Shown here one piece after another: positions 6,040 through 14,256 of a stretch of 40,573 nt of DNA. Made by a program: the position numbers and the translations under genes. The stretch comes from Micromonospora_J zhanjiangensis (GTDB taxonomy: Bacteria; Actinomycetota; Actinomycetes; Mycobacteriales; Micromonosporaceae), in NCBI RefSeq assembly GCF_042650605.1, contig NZ_JBHSBN010000039.1:1-40573 (forward strand), read 5' to 3'. The notes below the pieces were generated by a model. That model ran no database searches, was not told where the DNA came from, and saw only the letters and a list, made by a program, of their open reading frames with translations. How positions within the stretch are numbered: the first letter of the stretch is position 1; the number at the start of each line of letters is the position of its first letter.

Positions 6040-6699
6040 TCAGGACAGGAGCAGCCGTTCAAGACGCTCGACCGCGCGCAGTGCCTCACCCCGATGCTTG
6101 GCCTGTTTGAGCCAGCCGGGCAGGCGGGACACCACCGAGGCGCTCGCCGTGCCGTGCCGTTCCCGAAGCCCGGCCTGCAGGAAGCTCTTCAGATAGGCGA
6201 GGTGGCGCGAGTTGAAGGCCCAGAGCGTCTGACCTGCGCATGGGGTCTGCAGCCACAGCGGTAGACCAAAGCAGTTGTCCACCAGAGCCGCCGGTACCGT
6301 CATCGGACGCAGCTCATAGCTCGTGTTGGTCGCGGCACCGCAGCCGTCGCACTGCAGAGTGACAAAGCGGCGAGGCGGTGCCGCATTCGCCGTAAGTTCG
6401 ACATGTGTCCAGCGGCCACAGTTGCCGCACCGCCGTCGCGCGCTGACAACCACCGGCCCAGCCCAGTTGGTGGAAACGTGTCGTCGGCATCGACCACATC
6501 CACAGCCGGGCGTCCTCAGTTGTCGGCGGGAGAACCCGCAGGCCATGCAGGCAACCGTCGCCGGCTCCCAGCTCCGGCCGGTATGGTCCCAGTCCCGCGA
6601 GACCTTCGCCGCGCCGCCGCACTGCGGGCATCGAACGACGAACTCACCGGAGAACCCGGGCAGCCACCGCCCGTCGTCAACGAAGCGCCCCTTCACCAC
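6040..6699 (-). CDS. Multi-zinc-ribbon protein
   Basis: 219 residues, GTG start at 6699. Four CxxC/CxxCG knuckles are seen (CPQCG and CMACG in the first third; CGNCG and CDGCG in the middle), with an extra CGCGRCRRH cluster between them, forming at least two zinc ribbons. The C-terminal third (LWLQTPCAGQTLWAFNSRHLAYLKSFLQAGLRER) is helical and resembles a conserved tail found in widespread bacterial zinc-ribbon proteins of unknown role. TACACT lies six bases before the GTG, so a leaderless transcript is possible. It is convergent with the DivIVA gene and divergent from the next operon. Confidence 0.8.
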   Translation of the reverse strand: MVKGRFVDDGRWLPGFSGEFVVRCPQCGGAAKVSRDWDHTGRSWEPATVACMACGFSRRQLRTPGCGCGRCRRHVSTNWAGPVVVSARRRCGNCGRWTHVELTANAAPPRRFVTLQCDGCGAATNTSYELRPMTVPAALVDNCFGLPLWLQTPCAGQTLWAFNSRHLAYLKSFLQAGLRERHGTASASVVSRLPGWLKQAKHRGEALRAVERLERLLLS

Positions 6700-6825
6700 G
6701 GGTCGAGTGTAGGTAACAGCATCGGACGCGGCTTCGAGATTTCAGAGCCATCGGCCACTATCGCTGTGTGGTCCGCGATCCGACAACAGGTTGGCATCGT
6801 CGTCACCGTTGCTCATGCTGAGTCG

Positions 6826-7416
6826 ATGCGATGGTTCGCACGAGGCGCCCCACCCGAGGTCACCCGATCGGAGAACGGCCTGTACGAGCTGATCGGCTGT
6901 CGGGTCGACCTACCTCTGCATGAAGTGATCGTCCATTTCCGGGACCTGGTATCGGCGGACATTACGTGGGCGGACTCGCGCAAGGACCGTTACCGGATGT
7001 CGTCCTCCTGGGTCCGGATCTTGTCCGTGGCCCTGGCCGCCGTGTCGACCGTGGTGTTGGGACTCGGCCGGATCGAGGACCGAGCGGAGATCGTGCTTCC
7101 CCTGGTCGCCACCGTGACCGTGCTCGGCACGATGGAGAGCTTCTTCAACTGGCGGCCGCGGTGGGTGACGATGGAGGAAACCCGGTACCGCTTGAACAAG
7201 CTCCGCGATGAGATCGACTACTACCTCGCGGTCACCCCGTCGACTGACGTGACACGCGACGTTCTCGACCGGTTCTTCGAGGAACAGCAGCGGATCTGGC
7301 GTGACGTCAGTCGCCGTTGGATCGAGTTGCGCTCGTTGGACGCCACCGAGCCGTACGGTCACGCCACGCAGTTCCGTCCGCCGGATGCCGGCTGGCGGCC
7401 ACCGGAGCCGCCGTGA
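6826..7416 (+). CDS. SLATT/DUF4231-like two-TM protein
   Basis: 196 residues from ATG 6826 (MRWFARG); a GTG at 6766 would add 20. Two adjacent membrane segments (about 62-80, SWVRILSVALAAVSTVVLGL; 88-107, EIVLPLVATVTVLGTMESFF) are preceded by TWADSRKDRYR and followed by a helical region (WVTMEETRYRLNKLRDEIDYYL). This layout and the W/Y/R spacing match SLATT/DUF4231 proteins, which are predicted membrane effectors in nucleotide-signalling conflict systems. No cyclase or SLOG sensor gene is visible next door. It is followed by three closely spaced genes, forming a likely operon to 9418. Confidence 0.7.
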   Translation: MRWFARGAPPEVTRSENGLYELIGCRVDLPLHEVIVHFRDLVSADITWADSRKDRYRMSSSWVRILSVALAAVSTVVLGLGRIEDRAEIVLPLVATVTVLGTMESFFNWRPRWVTMEETRYRLNKLRDEIDYYLAVTPSTDVTRDVLDRFFEEQQRIWRDVSRRWIELRSLDATEPYGHATQFRPPDAGWRPPEPP

Positions 7417-7460
7417 CTCAACTTCGGTTGGGGCAGTCGGATCAGTGGAGAGCTGACATC

Positions 7461-7868
7461 ATGCCTACCATGGGTGAGCTTTCTGACGAGATTGCGGAGC
7501 ATCGCCGCCGAGTGCTCCAGATGGCTGCCGAGGTGCGGCAGGAGTCCATCGGGTGGCGCCACCAGCTGCAAGCTCAGATGGAAACCCTGGACGAGGACTC
7601 TTCCGGGCAGGACGACCAGGATGACCCGCGACCCGCCGGAGCACCTGCGCAATACGCCGCGGTCAGGGACCGCGTTTCTCGCGGTGAGCTGAACTGGTTC
7701 GATGTCCTGGCCGGACGCGCCGACGATCCGGACGCCCGAGCGGTGCACCTGTGGGCAGATGCGCGGATGGAGTCGGCCCGGCAGGCATGGCGCTTGCTGG
7801 AAGCCGGCGCCTCGCTGGAGGAGGCCGTCGCCGACGTGGAACACGGACATCGGGGCGAGCGGCGATGA
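7461..7868 (+). CDS. Small helical protein upstream of ESX-like gene
   Basis: 135 residues from ATG 7461 (MPTMGELSDEIAEHRRR, GGAG 10 nt upstream); a GTG at 7413 would overlap the previous stop as GTGA. Starts with a strongly predicted coiled coil (residues about 5-38), then an Asp/Gln/Pro linker and a C-terminal helical part (RESARQAW-like heptads, VHLWADARMESARQAW). The ATGA at its end couples it to the next gene. It could be a chaperone or helical partner for the large helical protein that follows. No known family recognised. Confidence 0.65.
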   Translation: MPTMGELSDEIAEHRRRVLQMAAEVRQESIGWRHQLQAQMETLDEDSSGQDDQDDPRPAGAPAQYAAVRDRVSRGELNWFDVLAGRADDPDARAVHLWADARMESARQAWRLLEAGASLEEAVADVEHGHRGERR

Positions 7869-8911
7869 CCGTCCAGGTCGAGACTCATTACCTGTACGGA
7901 TATGCGGTACAGCTGGAAGCCGACAAGGACGACGCGCTGGTGACCATCGAGGAGTACTGCCTGCAGCAGTGCCGCAACTTCGATGGACTTGACGGCACCC
8001 TCTACCCGGCACGTTTCGGCCTGGGAAGCCTCGCGGATTCGATGTCGGAGTTCTGCGACGCCGCGAAGCGGGGGTTGTGGCTGACGGCTCACGATCTACG
8101 GACGGCCGCGCAGGCGTACGCCAACTCGGACTTATCAGCGGCCGAGCGGCTGTGGACCGCGGGCCGGGCGTGGTCGAAGCCTCATGGATACCGCGAACAG
8201 GATCTGGTCCGATGTGACACCTTCTCAACCGGTGCCGAGGTCACGCTCGCCCCTCCTCCGTTCAATTCGCGGGTCGGCGAGGTCAAGGACTCGGTCTACC
8301 AGCTGGTTGGCACGATCAACGATTGGGTCGCGCGGCTGACCGGCTATGACCTCCTGGCGAAGCTGCTCCCGCTGACGCTCGGGGATTCCGGCGCGGTGCG
8401 GCGGATCGGGGCCGCCTGGAGTGAGATGGAGCCCGCCTTCCGAGCGGTGGCGGCCGACCTCGGGCACGGCATGGATGTCCTGTCGACGCATTGGAACAGC
8501 GATTCGGGTGCCACCGGCGGCGCGTCGAGCGCGTTCGACTACCACATCCGCCAACGGTGGATCCCGGCCTTCGAAGCTCTTGCCCAGGTGTGTGATTCTG
8601 GCCAGCAGATCTGCGAGGCGATGGCCACCGAGTACGAGTACGTTGTCGAGTCACTACTGTTCGCGCTCAACTTCTACTCGAAGCGGATCAAGAAAGCGCT
8701 GAAGACCGTCATGACCGCTGAGAAATGGTCGACGTTCCTGTGGAACCTGTGGCAGTTGGTCTCCACCATGTGGCAGATGATCGAAGATGCCTACCACCTG
8801 ATGGTCAAGCAGCTGACGGTCTTCAAGGAGGCGATCGAGATGATGGTGGCGAACCTGATTGGCATGCGGAACCTCATGAGGGGCGATTTCGACGCCCTGA
8901 AGACCCTGTGA
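7865..8911 (+). CDS. Large helical WXG/ESX-substrate-like protein
   Basis: 348 residues. Mostly helical with no signal peptide. An N-terminal part (1-105) is followed by a proline-containing hinge (KPHGYREQDLV, LAPPPFNSRVGEVKD). The middle domain (about 135-265) has the helix-turn-helix-hairpin look of ESX/WXG100-type proteins: WSEMEPAFRAVAADL, then HWNSDSGATGGASSAF with the W-x-[SG]-like turn, then a long second helix. The C-terminal ~70 residues are Trp/Met-rich amphipathic helices (WSTFLWNLWQLVSTMWQMIEDAY). These features suggest a type VII secretion substrate or membrane-active protein; no ESX core genes (EccC and so on) are in the window. Confidence 0.65.
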   Translation: MTVQVETHYLYGYAVQLEADKDDALVTIEEYCLQQCRNFDGLDGTLYPARFGLGSLADSMSEFCDAAKRGLWLTAHDLRTAAQAYANSDLSAAERLWTAGRAWSKPHGYREQDLVRCDTFSTGAEVTLAPPPFNSRVGEVKDSVYQLVGTINDWVARLTGYDLLAKLLPLTLGDSGAVRRIGAAWSEMEPAFRAVAADLGHGMDVLSTHWNSDSGATGGASSAFDYHIRQRWIPAFEALAQVCDSGQQICEAMATEYEYVVESLLFALNFYSKRIKKALKTVMTAEKWSTFLWNLWQLVSTMWQMIEDAYHLMVKQLTVFKEAIEMMVANLIGMRNLMRGDFDALKTL

Positions 8912-8920
8912 GGCGGAGCG

Positions 8921-9418
8921 GTGGAAACCGTAGCGAGCCCTGACGGCCGGCGGTGGCGGGCGGGACGGCGTCGGCTGGCGTGGCAGCCTCGGCTGCCACG
9001 GTGGGTCAAGAAGCTGTGGTGGGTCGCCGACGGACTGTCCGACCCGATCACCGGCCTCCTGGCTCTCCTGGGAGTTGTGGCGCTGCTGCCCGGGTTGCTC
9101 TGGTTCGGCGTCAACTGGCTGGCGTGCATAGTGGCGACGCCGTTCGCCTGGCTCGGCAGGGTCGCGTTCAGCCGGCCATGGCCGGTCGTCGCCTATCCGC
9201 TGGACAACAAGCGCGCAGAGTACTGGGGGAGTGCCGACGGCGCTGCCGCCGCCGACGCTCTGGCGCAGCGAGTGGCGCGCGAGATCCAGGACAGGGGACA
9301 GCCCGTTTCGCTGGCCGCGCCAACCACTTCGCCTGACTTCGCGCAGGACCTACCGCAGGAGCCCGTGATCAATCGGATCGCGGGCACCAGCCGCAGCAAG
9401 ACCCGTGGGTGCGACTGA
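8921..9418 (+). CDS. Small membrane protein of the ESX-like operon
   Basis: 165 residues, GTG at 8921, 9 nt after the preceding stop. A basic N-terminus (RRWRAGRRRLAWQPRLPRWVKKLWW) leads into one long or two short membrane segments (about residues 48-75, ITGLLALLGVVALLPGLLWFGVNWLACIV). The C-terminal ~80 residues are soluble (ADGAAAADALAQRVAREIQDRG). The positive-inside rule places the N-terminus in the cytoplasm. It ends the SLATT-to-here gene run. It might anchor or transport the preceding helical protein. Confidence 0.65.
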   Translation: METVASPDGRRWRAGRRRLAWQPRLPRWVKKLWWVADGLSDPITGLLALLGVVALLPGLLWFGVNWLACIVATPFAWLGRVAFSRPWPVVAYPLDNKRAEYWGSADGAAAADALAQRVAREIQDRGQPVSLAAPTTSPDFAQDLPQEPVINRIAGTSRSKTRGCD

Positions 9419-9482
9419 TCCCCGCCCCCGCCCCCGCCTCCGGTTGCCGTCGCCAGGTCACGCCTCTCTGTCGGGCGAGCGA

Positions 9483-10289
9483 TCAGAGGGTGACGACGGC
9501 GTCCTCGGCGAAGGTGAACAGGCCGGCGTCGAAGGTGATCGTCTTCAGCTTGGTGCCCTTCGGCACGTCGAAGTAGACGTTCGCCTTCACCGAGTTTCCC
9601 GGGTTGATCTCATCGAGGAAGCCCTTGGCGTCATCGTTGCCGTAGATGGCGGCCTCTCCATCGACGTCGTACTCCCGACCGGAGGCGTCATGTGCGGTGA
9701 TGGTGCCGTCGGCGTGGAACAGCTTCGCGCTCTTAGTGACATTCATGGCGGTCACGCTGAGCCGGCAGAAGGTGCCCTGCGCCTTGTGGTTCAAGTAGCT
9801 GTTGCCGACCTGGGAGATCCCGCACTTCACGCTGTTGACGGTGAACTCGAAGTCGCCGCCGCGCACCTTGTCGCCGATGCCGAAGGTCTTCGGCTTTGCC
9901 GGTGCAGGGGCTGCGGTGGTCTTCGTCGGAGCGGGCGTCGCGGAACTCGCTGTCGGGGCCGCCGCGCTCGGGGCCAAGGTGCTGGGGTTGACGGCGGGGG
10001 TCTCCTTGCTGGCCGAGATGCCGTCGGTCTTTTTGCCGTCGCTGGCAAGGCCGATCGCCATCGAACCGCCGCAGCACAGCAGCACGAACACACCAGCGCC
10101 GATGAGGGTCGGAAGCAGCCAGGAGGGACGCTTCTTGGCGGCGGGAGGCGGCAGGTACTGGCCGGGAGGCGGCGGGTAGTGGCCGGGAGGCGGTGGCAGC
10201 TGGCCGGCGGGAACCTGCGGGAGCTGAGCGGTCGGCGGCATCGGCTGCTGGCCGGGCTGATTCTGTGCAGGGTCGTAGGGGGTGTTCAT
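9483..10289 (-). CDS. Pro-rich, single-TM, DUF4352-like lipoprotein-type protein
   Basis: ATG at 10289 (MNTPYDPAQNQPGQQ) is favoured over 10364: GGGAG lies 9 nt upstream and the residues upstream look non-coding. 268 residues. Residues 1-52 are a Pro/Gln-rich cytoplasmic tail with repeated PPPPG(H/Q)Y units. One membrane helix follows (about 57-78, LLPTLIGAGVFVLLCCGGSMAIGL), then an Ala/Thr/Pro cell-wall linker. The extracellular beta domain (about 140-268: FGIGDKVRGGDFEFTVNSVKCG ... ITFDAGLFTFAEDAVVTL) has two Cys that could form a disulfide. DUF4352-type domains are immunoglobulin-like and often occur in secreted or surface proteins of actinomycetes. Confidence 0.8.
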   Translation of the reverse strand: MNTPYDPAQNQPGQQPMPPTAQLPQVPAGQLPPPPGHYPPPPGQYLPPPAAKKRPSWLLPTLIGAGVFVLLCCGGSMAIGLASDGKKTDGISASKETPAVNPSTLAPSAAAPTASSATPAPTKTTAAPAPAKPKTFGIGDKVRGGDFEFTVNSVKCGISQVGNSYLNHKAQGTFCRLSVTAMNVTKSAKLFHADGTITAHDASGREYDVDGEAAIYGNDDAKGFLDEINPGNSVKANVYFDVPKGTKLKTITFDAGLFTFAEDAVVTL

Positions 10290-10400
10290 GCGTGAGGTCT
10301 CCCAGTTATATGTCACGCTGCCAGTACTGAGCGCAATGCCACCGACGTTCTCACAGCTTTCCATCGAAGCCCTCCACCAGCTGTGCTGACATGGACGCCG

Positions 10401-10415
10401 GTTGCCTAGGGCAAC
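10401..10415. promoter_or_regulatory. Palindrome GTTGCC-TAG-GGCAAC upstream of DUF4352 gene
   Basis: Six-base arms are exact inverted copies around a 3-bp centre, 112 bp upstream of the start codon at 10289. This is the size and symmetry of a dimeric repressor site. It is in the ~300-bp gap between the DUF4352-like gene and the pglY fragment, which otherwise shows no genes. Confidence 0.35.
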
Positions 10416-10581
10416 ATCCGATCGGCCGACCCGCCGTCCGACGATGAGTTACCGCGAAGTCACGCGCATTCGGGGTCGCACCGCGCTGACGGCCGCGACC
10501 CTCCCAAAGGCGGTCGTCATCTCGCTGCCCTTTGCGATCGTCAGAGATAGGTCGGGATCGCAGATCCGAATGTCCAGTGAT

Positions 10582-10596
10582 TGTCAAGAAGCTGAC
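10582..10596 (+). repeat. 15-bp word shared with 15082-15096
   Basis: TGTCAAGAAGCTGAC occurs here and at 15082-15096. This copy ends exactly where identity with pglY begins (10596), while the other is ~230 bp upstream of intact pglY. A single 15-bp match in a 40-kb window can arise by chance, so the position, not the length, is the reason to list it. It could mark the break point of the rearrangement. Confidence 0.4.
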
Positions 10597-10958
10597 CGAA
10601 GGCGCGGGAGATCCACGGCCTGGCGTAGCCGGTCGTCGCCGCCGGCCCGTGGCTCACGGGCCGCAGGTTCCTCACCCTCACCCTGCACATGCTCGACGCG
10701 CGGTCGGTCGAGCAGGCCGTCCTGGAGGGCTACCTGCGGCAGATCACCGCCGCGCACCCGGACGCGCCCGTCCCCGCCGTACACCGGTCGGACGCCCTGC
10801 TGGACGACGCCGCGCGGTTGCGCGGCCGGATGGGTGACGACGCCTTCTTCGCCGGCCTGCGCGAGGCCGGCGACGGGCCCGGCGGCGCCGGGGTCGGCCT
10901 GGCCGCGCTGAAGGCGCGGTCCGAGGGCTGGACTCCGCAGCGGTACGCCGACGCCGCG
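10596..10958 (+). pseudogene. Broken partial copy of pglY
   Basis: This 363-bp stretch is about 98 percent identical to 15566-15928 (fixed offset 4970), i.e. codons ~86-206 of the downstream pglY. By eye only about eight to ten bases differ. One change cluster, CCGAG to CGTAG near 10626-10628, creates an in-frame TAG after GLA, so the copy cannot give the domain even if expressed. It lacks the P-loop-coding part and everything after residue ~206. Both junctions are abrupt: on the left it abuts a 15-bp word also found at 15082-15096, and on the right it meets unrelated sequence encoding, on the minus strand, a possible start of another broken gene. The few differences imply recent duplication or gene conversion. 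Confidence 0.92.
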
Positions 10959-11044
10959 CCGATGAAATCCGCCACCTGGCTGGCGTAGTCGTCCTGTGCG
11001 GCCGCCCGGGGCGACGGCGCCGGCATGGCCGGGCGGCGATGGCG

Positions 11045-11608
11045 TCAGCGTCGACGGGCGGCGACCCACTGGGCGAAGCCAGCGCGTACCTCGTCCGTCC
11101 CGATCGGCGTCGCCATTCCCCAGAACGGCCGGGCGGCGTTGAGCTTGCCGGTCATCGACCGGACCATCTCATCCTCCGGGTACGGATACGGCCCGCCCGC
11201 CACGAACAGTTGCGAGTACCGCACGGTGTCGACGATCGACGACTTGATCCGCTCGTGCCCGAGGTACGCGTCCAGGTCCGGCTCCCACGCGGCGACATGC
11301 CCGCCAGGCATGATCTCCTGCCAACGGCTCAGCAACGTCGCCTCCTCCACCGGCAGGTACGCCATCTTGTGCAGGTGAACGGCCAGGTCGTAGACCGGGT
11401 CCGCCCACAGTGCCAGCTCCCAGTCCAGGAACATGCTGGCCCCACCATCGACGATGATGTTCTTGCGGTGCACGTCGGCGTGCACGCAGACCGACGGCCG
11501 GTCGGTCAGCGTCGGCCAGACGTCGTCGAGCACCGCGAGCGGCCGCTCCGGAATCCCGAACCGTTCGAACAACGGCCGGTACTCGTCCAGGACCGAACCG
11601 CCGAGCGC
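11045..11608 (-). pseudogene. 5'-truncated aminoglycoside phosphotransferase-family gene
   Basis: The frame is open from 11608 to the stop at 11045 (188 codons) but has no convincing start; a TGA lies at 11609-11611 and TTG 11572 is the only nearby start-like codon. The visible part is the C-terminal lobe of an APH/choline-kinase-like enzyme: catalytic loop VHADVHRKNIIVDGG (normally H-x-D-x-x-x-x-N), then the metal site LDWELALWADPVYDLA. The ATP-binding N-lobe, usually ~100-120 residues, is missing. The break at about 11610 coincides with the start of the GmrSD gene region, so the insertion of that gene probably cut it. Confidence 0.85.
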
Positions 11609-11718
11609 TCAATGCCGGAGTGGTCCAGCCTGGAGTCGCGTATCCGACTCATGTACGGGGGCAAGTTTGTGCATCTGATTGTGTTGCCGGACAGCCCACG
11701 CATATGGAGGTGCATGGC

Positions 11719-14235
11719 ATGGTTGCCGCCCACGAGACGACGCTGCGGGAGTTGCTGGAGGGCGCCAAGCAGTATCGGGTGCCGCTCTACCAGCGGACCT
11801 ACTCGTGGACGGACTCTCAGCTCGGGCGGCTCTGGGAGGACATCCGCAAGCTGGCCGAGGAACGGGCCGAGGACCCCAGCCTCACGCACTTCATCGGCTC
11901 GCTGGTGCTCGCGTCCAGCCCGACGCATGGGCCGTCGGTGTCCGAGTTCCTGGTGGTGGACGGTCAGCAGCGGCTCACCACCCTGTCCATCCTGCTCTGT
12001 GCCATCCGTGACCACCGGGCGAAGCACGAGGATCCGGACCATCGGGACCGCATCGACCAGGAATACCTGATCAACAAGTACAAGCCCGCCCACCGGTTGA
12101 AGCTCGTCCCCACCCAGGCCGACCGGGCCGCCTACGAGGCGTGCCTGGAGGCGACGCCGCAGGCGGGCGGCAGCGACCAGGTCGGCGCGGCGTACCGGTT
12201 CTTCGCGGCGCAACTCGTCGCCGTCGACGACCCGGACGACCCGATGGACATCGAGCGCATCGAGGACGCGGTCATCTCGGGTATGGCACTGGTCTCGGTC
12301 GTCGCCCAGGCGGGCGACAACGTCTACCGGATCTTCGAGTCGCTGAACAACACCGGTCTCAAGCTCACCCAGGCCGACCTGCTGCGCAACTACCTGTTCA
12401 TGCGTCTGCCCAACCGCGGCGAGGCCGTCTACGACTCGCTGTGGTTCCCGCTGCAGACCCAGCTGGACTCCGGCGAGCTTGAGCAGTTGTTCTGGCTCGA
12501 CCTCGTGCACCGTAACCCCGAGGTCAAGCAGACCGACACCTACACCGGCCAACAGGCCCGGCTCGACGGGCTGCACACCGAAGCGGAAATCGAGGCCGAG
12601 GTCCGCCGATTCTGTCGGCTCGGCACTCTGCTCCGGGTCATCCTGCACCCCAAGGAGGAGGAAGACCCGGAGGTGCGGCGGCGGTTGACCCGGCTCAACG
12701 CCTGGGACACGACCACCGTCTATCCACTCCTGCTGCACCTGTTGGACCGGCGGCAGCAGGGGACGGCAACGTCCGAGCAGATCGCCTCGGCGATGCTGTA
12801 CGTCGAAAGCTACTTCGTCCGGCGCCTGCTGATCGGTCGGGCCACCGCGAGCATCAACCGGATCCTGCTGCGCATCGTGACCGACATGCGGGCGGACCTA
12901 CCGGTTGACGAGGCCGTACGCGCATATCTGTCCGTCGGCCGGAAGTACTTCGCCACCGATGCCAGCATCCGCGAGGCGGTGCGGTCGATCCCGTTCTACC
13001 TCAACGGCCGGGCGACCCAGCGGAAACTGGTGCTCCAATGGCTTGAGGAGTCCTACGGCAGCAAGGAACCGGTGGCGGCGGACTCGCTGACCATCGAGCA
13101 CGTCATGCCGCAGAGCCCCACCACCGAATGGCGAAAGGCACTGAGCGAGGATCTGCAGGGCGAGGAGAGCTTCGCCGAGGTGCACGAGGCGCTGGTCCAC
13201 ACGTTGGGGAACCTCACCCTCACCGGCTACAACGCCGAGCTGAGCAACAGCTCCTTCCTGGTCAAGCGGGTGCAGCTGGGCAAGAGCGGGATCTCACTGA
13301 GCCGCGACATCGCCGACCAGAAGCGGTGGGGGCGCCCGGAAATCCATGCCCGCGCCGACACGCTCGCCGAGCGGATCATCGCGCACTGGCCGGGCCCCAC
13401 CGAGGAGGCGGGCAACCGGTCCGAGGTGCCCTGGGACGTCATGAACAAGGCGCTCGCCGCGCTGCCCGCCGGCGCCTGGACGGCGTACGGGGACGTGGCC
13501 GCACTGATCGGCAGCCACCCGATGCCGGTCGGCGTCCGGCTGGCCAGTCACCCGGCACCGAACGCGCACCGGGTCCTTCAGACCGAGGGCACGCTGTCGC
13601 CGAACTTCCGGTGGCTCGACCCGTCGCGCAAGGATGATCCGCATGACCTGCTGCGCGCGGAGGGTGTCGAGTTCGACAAGTACGGGCGGGCGAGCCAGTC
13701 GCAGCGCATCGGGGTCGAGGAACTGGCCCAACTCGCCGGCATGCCCCAGCAGGACGCGTCGGGACAGCTCCTGCGGCCTAGGTCCAGCCACAACAACGCC
13801 CTCGACGACCGGTTCCTCGAGCAGTTGACCGACCTTCAGGACGCGCAGGTCGCGCACGCCACCGTCGCCGTGCTCGAAGCCTGGACCGACACGGGCGGCA
13901 TGCTGCTCTACGGGACCGGCGGCGAGACGTCGTGCTTCCTCATGGCGCGAGGTAAGGACCATGAGCTCGGCAACATCTGGCCCGCGACGATCTACCCGAG
14001 CGGAAAGTTCGAGATCGTCTTCCAACACCTGAGCACCCGGACGCCGTTCGACGACATCGCACTCAGGCAGGAGTTCCGCCGCCGGCTGAACGAGTTGCCG
14101 GGCGTCACCATCGCCGCCGCCAAGCTCGCACTTCGTCCCGGCTTCCCCTTGGACGTCCTGGTCAACGCCACGGCGCGCCAGGCGCTCATCGAGCACCTCG
14201 GCTGGTTCTACCGGCAGGTACATCCCGGAGCCTGA
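11719..14235 (+). CDS. GmrSD-type restriction enzyme fused to alkyltransferase-like (ATL) domain
   Basis: ATG 11719 is chosen because GGAGGTG sits 6 nt upstream; the product has 838 residues. Residues 1-~250 are a DUF262 (GmrS, ParB-like) domain with YQRTYSW (24-30), VDGQQRLTT (80-88) and FESLNNTGLKLTQADLLRN (206-224). Residues ~440-550 are a DUF1524 (GmrD) HNH-type nuclease domain with IEHVMPQ (459-465) and LGNLTLTGYN (496-505). Residues ~570-650 resemble the DNA-binding domain of O6-alkylguanine transferases (PAGAWTAYGDVAALIG ... NAHRVLQTEG). There the alkyl-acceptor Cys of PCHRV is replaced by Ala616, so it would bind modified DNA without repair. Residues ~695-838 are an unassigned C-terminal domain. 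GmrSD/BrxU enzymes cut modified phage DNA. Next gene is 21 nt away. Confidence 0.88.
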   Translation: MVAAHETTLRELLEGAKQYRVPLYQRTYSWTDSQLGRLWEDIRKLAEERAEDPSLTHFIGSLVLASSPTHGPSVSEFLVVDGQQRLTTLSILLCAIRDHRAKHEDPDHRDRIDQEYLINKYKPAHRLKLVPTQADRAAYEACLEATPQAGGSDQVGAAYRFFAAQLVAVDDPDDPMDIERIEDAVISGMALVSVVAQAGDNVYRIFESLNNTGLKLTQADLLRNYLFMRLPNRGEAVYDSLWFPLQTQLDSGELEQLFWLDLVHRNPEVKQTDTYTGQQARLDGLHTEAEIEAEVRRFCRLGTLLRVILHPKEEEDPEVRRRLTRLNAWDTTTVYPLLLHLLDRRQQGTATSEQIASAMLYVESYFVRRLLIGRATASINRILLRIVTDMRADLPVDEAVRAYLSVGRKYFATDASIREAVRSIPFYLNGRATQRKLVLQWLEESYGSKEPVAADSLTIEHVMPQSPTTEWRKALSEDLQGEESFAEVHEALVHTLGNLTLTGYNAELSNSSFLVKRVQLGKSGISLSRDIADQKRWGRPEIHARADTLAERIIAHWPGPTEEAGNRSEVPWDVMNKALAALPAGAWTAYGDVAALIGSHPMPVGVRLASHPAPNAHRVLQTEGTLSPNFRWLDPSRKDDPHDLLRAEGVEFDKYGRASQSQRIGVEELAQLAGMPQQDASGQLLRPRSSHNNALDDRFLEQLTDLQDAQVAHATVAVLEAWTDTGGMLLYGTGGETSCFLMARGKDHELGNIWPATIYPSGKFEIVFQHLSTRTPFDDIALRQEFRRRLNELPGVTIAAAKLALRPGFPLDVLVNATARQALIEHLGWFYRQVHPGA

Positions 14236-14256
14236 ATTCAGCCGTTGGAGTTGAAT

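Noticed and set aside
9419..9482. CCCCGC tandem run as a possible repeat element
   Set aside because: Only about three short units in a GC-rich spacer; too small to call a repeat feature.
10351..10587. Minus-strand 78-codon frame upstream of the DUF4352-like gene
   Set aside because: No ribosome-binding site and basic, unstructured composition; it covers the promoter region and a palindrome.
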